Assembly: GCF_030694325.1 (NCBI RefSeq) | Contig: NZ_JAUXYO010000297.1 | Location: forward strand, 1-43,387 | Direction: 5' to 3' | Length of the DNA stretch: 43,387 nucleotides | DNA from: Allobosea sp. | GTDB taxonomy: Bacteria; Pseudomonadota; Alphaproteobacteria; Rhizobiales; Beijerinckiaceae | In this document: positions 39,507-43,387 of the stretch, piece by piece | Numbering within the stretch: position 1 is the first letter of the stretch | Layout of the letters: each line of letters opens with the position of its first letter | Translations under genes and position numbers: made by a program | Notes under the pieces: generated by a model | Database searches by the model: none | What the model was told of the DNA's origin: nothing | What the model saw: the letters and a program-made list of their open reading frames with translations, nothing else

Positions 39507-40024
39507 TGAGTTTGAACCAGATCGAACGGGCGCGGGGCCTGCGCATTCGCTCGTCGCAGGATTTCGCGGCCGGGCTCTTCATGATCGTGCTGGCCGTCCT
39601 GGCGCTGGTTCTGGCGCGCGACCTGCCCATGGGCAGCCTGCGCCAGATCGGCCCCGGCATGCTGCCGACATGGTTCTCGATTTTCTGCGCCGCTCTCGGG
39701 CTGCTGCAGATCGTCGGGTCGCTGCGCTTCAACGGTGAGGCGCTCAGCGGCTGGTCGTGGCGCGGCGTGATCTTCGTGCTCGGCGGCGCCTGCGTCTTCG
39801 GCCTCACCATACGCGGCTTCGATTTCGGCCCGATCAGGTTCCCTTCCCTGGGGCTCCTCGTGGCCGGCCCGCTGGTGATGCTGATCTCCGGCCTGGCCGC
39901 CAACGACCTGAAATGGAAAGAGCTGATCATCTTCACCGTGGCGATGTCCGCCGCCTGCATCCTCCTGTTCAAATACGCGCTGAGCCTGCCGATTCCGCTG
40001 GCGCCCTGGCTGCTGGGAATCTGA
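39506..40024 (+). CDS. tctB: Tripartite tricarboxylate transporter small membrane subunit TctB
   Basis: The 172-residue protein has four hydrophobic segments (AAGLFMIVLAVLALVLA, then FSIFCAALGLLQIVGSL, WRGVIFVLGGACVFGL and LLVAGPLVMLISGLAA) and the DFAAGLF/GPGMLPTWF pattern of TctB proteins. It is the small membrane component of a TTT system that takes up carboxylates with a secreted binding protein and TctA. The start codon shares a base with the LysR stop codon, and tctA starts 4 bases after its stop. Confidence 0.9.
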   Translation: MSLNQIERARGLRIRSSQDFAAGLFMIVLAVLALVLARDLPMGSLRQIGPGMLPTWFSIFCAALGLLQIVGSLRFNGEALSGWSWRGVIFVLGGACVFGLTIRGFDFGPIRFPSLGLLVAGPLVMLISGLAANDLKWKELIIFTVAMSAACILLFKYALSLPIPLAPWLLGI

Positions 40025-40028
40025 TCCG

Positions 40029-41528
40029 ATGGATATGTTCTCCAACCTGTCGCTGGGCTTCGGCGTCGCGCTGTCCTTTCAGAACCTCGCGCTCTGTTTC
40101 GTCGGCTGCCTCGTCGGCACGCTGATCGGCGTCCTGCCCGGCGTCGGCCCGATCGCGACGATCTCGATCCTGCTGCCGATCACCTTCGGGCTCGATCCGA
40201 CCGGCGCGCTGATCATGCTCGCGGGCATCTATTACGGCGCCCAATATGGCGGCTCGACCACCGCGATCCTGGTCAACATCCCCGGCGAAGCCACCGCCGT
40301 CGTCACCACCCTCGACGGCCACCAGATGGCCAAGCAGGGCCGGGCCGGCATCGCGCTCGGCACCGCCGCGATCGGCTCCTTCGTCGCCGGCTGCTTCGCG
40401 ACCGTGGTCATCGCCGCACTCGGCGCGCCCCTGACAAAGATGGCGCTGCTGTTCGGCCCGGCGGAATATTTTTCGCTGATGGTGATGGGCCTGTGCTTTG
40501 CGGTGGTGCTGGCGCGCGGCTCGATCCTGAAGGCCTTCTGCATGATCATGCTCGGCCTCCTGCTTTCGACCGTCGGCACCGATCTGGAGACCGGCCAGGA
40601 ACGGCTGACCTTCGGCATCCCCGCCCTGGCCGACGGAATCGACTTCTCCGTCCTGGCGATGGGCATCTTCGGTTTCGCCGAGGTGCTGCGAAACCTCGAG
40701 ACCCCTGAGGCGCGCGACGTCGTGCGCGCCAAGATCGGGCGGCTGCTCCCCGGCTGGTCGGACATCAAGCAGTCGGCCATGCCGTGCATGCGCGGCACGG
40801 TGATCGGCGGCACGCTCGGCATCCTGCCGGGCAACGGCGCGGTGCTGGGCCCCTTCGCCAGCTACACGGTGGAGAAGAAGATCGCCAAGGATCCCTCCCG
40901 CTTCGGCAAGGGCGCGATCGAGGGCGTCGCGGGCCCCGAATCGGCCAACAACGCCGGCGCGCAGACCGCCTTCATCCCGCTGCTGACGCTCGGCATCCCG
41001 CCGAATGCGGTGATGGCGCTGATGGTCGGCGCGATGACCATCCACGGCATCATCCCCGGCCCCCAGGTCATGACCCGCAACCCCGAATTGTTCTGGGGCA
41101 TGATCGCATCGATGTGGATCGGCAATCTGATGCTGCTGATCATCAACCTGCCGCTGGTCGGGCTGTGGGTGAAACTGCTGCAGGTGCCCTATCGCCTGAT
41201 GTTCCCGGCGATCCTGATCTTCTGCTGCATCGGCATCTACTCGGTGAACAACCAGCCCCTCGACGTCGCCTTCACCGCGATGTTCGGCCTGTTCGGCTAT
41301 CTTCTGATCAAGCTCGGCTTCGAGCCGGCGCCGCTGCTGCTGGGCTTCGTGCTCGGCAAGCTGATGGAAGAAAAGCTGCGCCAGGCGCTGATCATCTCGC
41401 GCGGCTCGTTCATGACCTTCCTCGAGCGGCCGATCTCGGCCGGGCTCCTGCTCGTGGCGGTCGCCGTGCTGGTCGTCGCGCTCATGCCGTCGATGGCGAA
41501 GAAGCGCGACGAAGTCTTCACCGAATGA
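40029..41528 (+). CDS. tctA: Tripartite tricarboxylate transporter large membrane subunit TctA
   Basis: The 499-residue polytopic protein has the TctA signatures: GTLIGVLPGVGPIATISILL near the N-terminus, YYGAQYGGSTTAILVNIPGE and GPESANNAGAQTAFIPLLTL in the centre. About 11-12 hydrophobic segments are seen and the length is standard. It is the transport pore that uses an ion gradient to bring in citrate-like acids captured by the TctC receptor. It is coupled tightly to tctB, while a strong hairpin separates it from tctC. Confidence 0.96.
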   Translation: MDMFSNLSLGFGVALSFQNLALCFVGCLVGTLIGVLPGVGPIATISILLPITFGLDPTGALIMLAGIYYGAQYGGSTTAILVNIPGEATAVVTTLDGHQMAKQGRAGIALGTAAIGSFVAGCFATVVIAALGAPLTKMALLFGPAEYFSLMVMGLCFAVVLARGSILKAFCMIMLGLLLSTVGTDLETGQERLTFGIPALADGIDFSVLAMGIFGFAEVLRNLETPEARDVVRAKIGRLLPGWSDIKQSAMPCMRGTVIGGTLGILPGNGAVLGPFASYTVEKKIAKDPSRFGKGAIEGVAGPESANNAGAQTAFIPLLTLGIPPNAVMALMVGAMTIHGIIPGPQVMTRNPELFWGMIASMWIGNLMLLIINLPLVGLWVKLLQVPYRLMFPAILIFCCIGIYSVNNQPLDVAFTAMFGLFGYLLIKLGFEPAPLLLGFVLGKLMEEKLRQALIISRGSFMTFLERPISAGLLLVAVAVLVVALMPSMAKKRDEVFTE

Positions 41529-41557
41529 GGGGCTTGCCGCGCATCGCGCGGCGCCCC
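41529..41557 (+). promoter_or_regulatory. Hairpin between tctA and tctC
   Basis: An inner stem CCGCGC/GCGCGG (41537-41542 and 41546-41551) and an outer stem GGGGC/GCCCC (41529-41533 and 41553-41557) form one hairpin right after the tctA stop codon. No T tract follows, so it may stabilise upstream or downstream mRNA and let the receptor gene be expressed at a different level from the membrane subunits. Confidence 0.5.
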
Positions 41558-41592
41558 ACCTTGCCCGCAACCATAACGAGGAAGGAACCGCA

Positions 41593-42564
41593 ATGAAGAA
41601 AACCGTAATCGGCCTCGCCGCCGCCATGACCCTCGCCCTCGCGGGCGGCGCCCACGCCCAGGGCTATCCGACCAAACCCGTGACGATGATCGTGCCGTTC
41701 GCCGCCGGCGGACCGACCGACATCATCGCGCGCATCGTCGGCGACCACATGTCCAAGACGCTCGGCCAGCAGATCGTGATCGAGAACGTCGCGGGCGCCG
41801 GCGGCACCACCGGCATCACCCGCGCGATGACCGCGGCGCCGGACGGCTACACCATCGCGATGGGCCATCTCGGCACCTTCTCGGCGGCACCCGCCACCTA
41901 TCCTGGGCTGAAATACGACCCGATCAACGGCATCCAGCCGATCGGCCTGGCCGGCGGCACGCCGATCCTGATCGTCGCGCGCAAGAACCTCGAGGCGAAC
42001 GACCTGAAGTCCTTCGTGGCGGCGGTGAAGGCCAATCCCGACAAGTTCAACGAAGCCCATGCCGGCCTGGGCTCCGTGTCGTGGACGACCTGCACCCTGC
42101 TGAAGGGGCAGCTCGGCGTGCCGAAGCTGAACGCCGTCGCCTATCGCGGCACCGGCCCGGCCCTGAACGATCTCGTCTCCGGCCAGATCGACTTCATGTG
42201 CGACCAGATCGTCAGCGTGTCCGAGCAGGTCAAGGCGGGCACGATCAAGGCCTTCGCGGTCGCCTCGGCGCAGCGTTCGCCCGCCCTGCCGGACGTGCCG
42301 ACGACGACGGAAGCCGGCCTGCCCGAGTACCAGATCGAGGCCTGGAACGGGCTGGCCGCGCCGAAGGGCACGCCGAAGGAGGCCGTGGACAAGCTGGTCG
42401 ACGCCCTCAACAAGGCGCTGAACGACGAGAACACCAAAAAGCGCCTGCTCGATCTCGGGGCGGTGATCCCCACCGCGACGGACCGCACGCCGGAGGGCTT
42501 CGGTGCCCTGATCAAGCGCGACGCCGCCAAGCTCGACCCGGCGCTGAAGAGCGCTCCGCGCTAG
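41593..42564 (+). CDS. tctC: Tripartite tricarboxylate transporter substrate-binding protein TctC (Bug family)
   Basis: The 323-residue protein has a clear signal peptide (TVIGLAAAMTLALAGGAHAQ, cleavage before GYPTKP). The mature part opens with the Bug-family start YPTKPVTMIVPFAAGGPTDI, then NVAGAGGTTG, PDGYTIAMGHLGT and, further on, LPDVPTTTEAG. Bug receptors bind carboxylates such as citrate, tartrate, malate or aromatic acids in the periplasm and deliver them to TctAB. A GGAAGGAA ribosome-binding site suggests strong translation. The ligand cannot be read from sequence alone. It is the last gene of the LysR-tctBAC unit, followed by a terminator hairpin. Confidence 0.94.
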   Translation: MKKTVIGLAAAMTLALAGGAHAQGYPTKPVTMIVPFAAGGPTDIIARIVGDHMSKTLGQQIVIENVAGAGGTTGITRAMTAAPDGYTIAMGHLGTFSAAPATYPGLKYDPINGIQPIGLAGGTPILIVARKNLEANDLKSFVAAVKANPDKFNEAHAGLGSVSWTTCTLLKGQLGVPKLNAVAYRGTGPALNDLVSGQIDFMCDQIVSVSEQVKAGTIKAFAVASAQRSPALPDVPTTTEAGLPEYQIEAWNGLAAPKGTPKEAVDKLVDALNKALNDENTKKRLLDLGAVIPTATDRTPEGFGALIKRDAAKLDPALKSAPR

Positions 42565-42587
42565 TCCTCGACCGAGGCGATTCCCTG

Positions 42588-42620
42588 ACGGCGGCCTCCC
42601 GGGGCCGCCGTTTGCGTTTG
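42588..42620 (+). terminator. Terminator of the tct operon
   Basis: A perfect 9-base stem, ACGGCGGCC (42588-42596) with GGCCGCCGT (42603-42611), and a 6-base loop are followed by TTGCGTTT. It begins 24 bases after the tctC stop codon. The T tract is interrupted, so efficiency may be moderate. Confidence 0.75.
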
Positions 42621-42731
42621 GTGGTCCTCGCGGCGCGTTAACGCATCGACATAAGTCGTGACCGATTGTCGCGGAACCGCGACGCCTGCCGGTGGTTCTC
42701 TCCCCGAACTTTTCCTCGGAAGGAGACCATC

Positions 42732-43160
42732 ATGATCAAGAAGCTTGCTCTCGTCGCCGCCATCGTCGCCATCCCCGCGACCGCCTTCGCGCAGACCCAG
42801 CAGCCTTCGGGCGGCGCCACGGGCGGCGCGGTCAGCGGCGCGACCTCGGGCGCCATCGGCGGCGCGATCGTCGGCGGCCCGGTCGGCGCGGCCGTGGGTG
42901 GTGTCGGCGGTGCGGTCGTCGGCGCGATCATCGGCGATGCGGCGACCCCGAAGTTCCGCACCTATGTCGTGGAGCAGGACGTGCCCTCCTACACCTATCG
43001 CGAGCAGGTCGCCGTCGGCGCCGTCCTGCCCGAGGAAGGCGTGGTCTACCGCGAGGTCCCGGCCGAGTACGGCGTGCAGGGTTACCGCTACACGGTCGTG
43101 AACGGCCGCACGGTCCTGGTCGAGCCGCGCACGCGCCGCATCGTCCAGATCATCAACTGA
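42732..43160 (+). CDS. Small secreted DUF1236 protein with glycine zipper
   Basis: This 142-residue protein has a signal peptide (KKLALVAAIVAIPATAFAQ), then a Gly/Ala/Val zipper (GGAIVGGPVGAAVGGVGGAV) that may insert in or associate with a membrane. The C-terminal domain begins FRTYVVEQDVPSYTYREQV and ends VNGRTVLVEPRTRRIVQII, which I recognise as DUF1236, common in multiple copies in Rhizobiales. Function is unknown. AAGGAG before ATG 42732 supports the start. A second gene with an almost identical signal peptide begins 173 bases downstream, so this is a tandem family. Confidence 0.88.
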   Translation: MIKKLALVAAIVAIPATAFAQTQQPSGGATGGAVSGATSGAIGGAIVGGPVGAAVGGVGGAVVGAIIGDAATPKFRTYVVEQDVPSYTYREQVAVGAVLPEEGVVYREVPAEYGVQGYRYTVVNGRTVLVEPRTRRIVQIIN

Positions 43161-43188
43161 TCGCAGCGCCGCTTCCTGCGGCGATGCA

Positions 43189-43220
43189 GGCCCGCTCCCG
43201 CAAGGGGGCGAGCCTTTCCT
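43189..43220 (+). terminator. Possible terminator between the two tandem secreted-protein genes
   Basis: CGCTCCC and GGGGGCG around GCAA, extended by outer GGCC/AGCC pairing, form an imperfect hairpin followed by TTTCCTTT. Pairing includes a G-T pair, so this is a weak call. Confidence 0.4.
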
Positions 43221-43333
43221 TTGGCGACGGCCGCTGCCGCCCACATGCCGTCCCGCGAGGAGGGATGACGCTGGAACATCGGCGGCTCCTGACTGTTGGT
43301 CCGGCAACCATCTCCAACAGGGAGTCTCCCACC

Positions 43334-43387
43334 ATGATCAAGAAGCTCGCCCTCGTCGCCGCGCTGTCGGTCCTGCCCGCCACCGTC
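43334..43387 (+). CDS. Second small secreted protein of the same tandem family, 5' end only
   Basis: The ATG at 43334 has GGGAG upstream and opens MIKKLALVAALSVLPATV, nearly the same signal peptide as the DUF1236 protein just upstream. It runs off the window after 18 codons, so the mature domain is not seen. It is most likely a paralogue created by tandem duplication. Confidence 0.75.
   Translation, partial: MIKKLALVAALSVLPATV

Noticed and set aside
1-43387. Prophage, integrative element, toxin-antitoxin or defence island
   Set aside because: No integrase, transposase, restriction, toxin or phage structural gene is present, and base composition looks even across the window.

Overview
The window is high-GC chromosomal DNA of an alphaproteobacterium, most likely a member of the Hyphomicrobiales (Rhizobiales) close to Bosea, Methylobacterium or Bradyrhizobium. 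That placement is inferred from several features: a PdhS-type sensor kinase, phasins, an Hsp20-DUF1150 pair, DUF1236 and DUF1176 proteins, the alphaproteobacterial form of tRNA-His (A73, G1:U72), and GTCATCC...GGATGAC palindromic repeats between genes. I see no insertion sequence, prophage, CRISPR array or rRNA operon. It reads as a mostly core region with accessory modules placed between housekeeping genes.

Left part (1-10.2 kb): a truncated ChbG/HpnK deacetylase diverges from a GtrB/ArnC-like glycosyltransferase, followed by the lipid II flippase murJ. On the minus strand lie azlC-azlD (branched-chain amino acid export), a branched-chain aminotransferase and a nitronate monooxygenase. Then come an Sfp-type phosphopantetheinyl transferase, a TerC-family membrane protein, and a translationally coupled pair: a fluoroacetate-dehalogenase-like hydrolase and a tartrate/D-malate dehydrogenase.

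Middle part (10.2-24.8 kb): infC, rpmI, rplT, pheS and pheT all lie on the minus strand in the classical order, but the cluster has been opened. A GT21 glycosyltransferase sits between pheS and pheT. A plus-strand block (two small secreted Cys/His proteins, a Sco protein and a LOG-family enzyme) sits between rplT and pheS. A secreted VNRGH-repeat protein, a large soluble sensor-CheW protein, a DUF1176 protein and a class II aldolase sit between rpmI and infC. infC starts with the hallmark AUU codon.

Right part (24.8-43.4 kb): a GT4 glycosyltransferase and a divergent alpha/beta hydrolase. Next comes a heat-shock unit: a sigma-32-like promoter, a structured leader, hsp20 and a DUF1150 gene, lying just downstream of tRNA-His. 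Two phasin-type proteins follow, with PhaR-like palindromes in front of the second. A soluble PdhS-family histidine kinase converges with a GAF-PAS-GGDEF-EAL protein (cell-cycle and c-di-GMP signalling). The rest is a glutathione S-transferase, an EamA exporter, a LysR-tctB-tctA-tctC tricarboxylate-transport operon, and two tandem small secreted proteins (the first DUF1236), the second cut by the window end.

The strongest leads for something poorly described are the Cys/His-protein plus Sco block at 15.1-16.9 kb, the duplicated sensor-CheW protein, the hsp20 leader as a candidate RNA thermometer, and the dehalogenase with a complete fluoroacetate-dehalogenase residue set.
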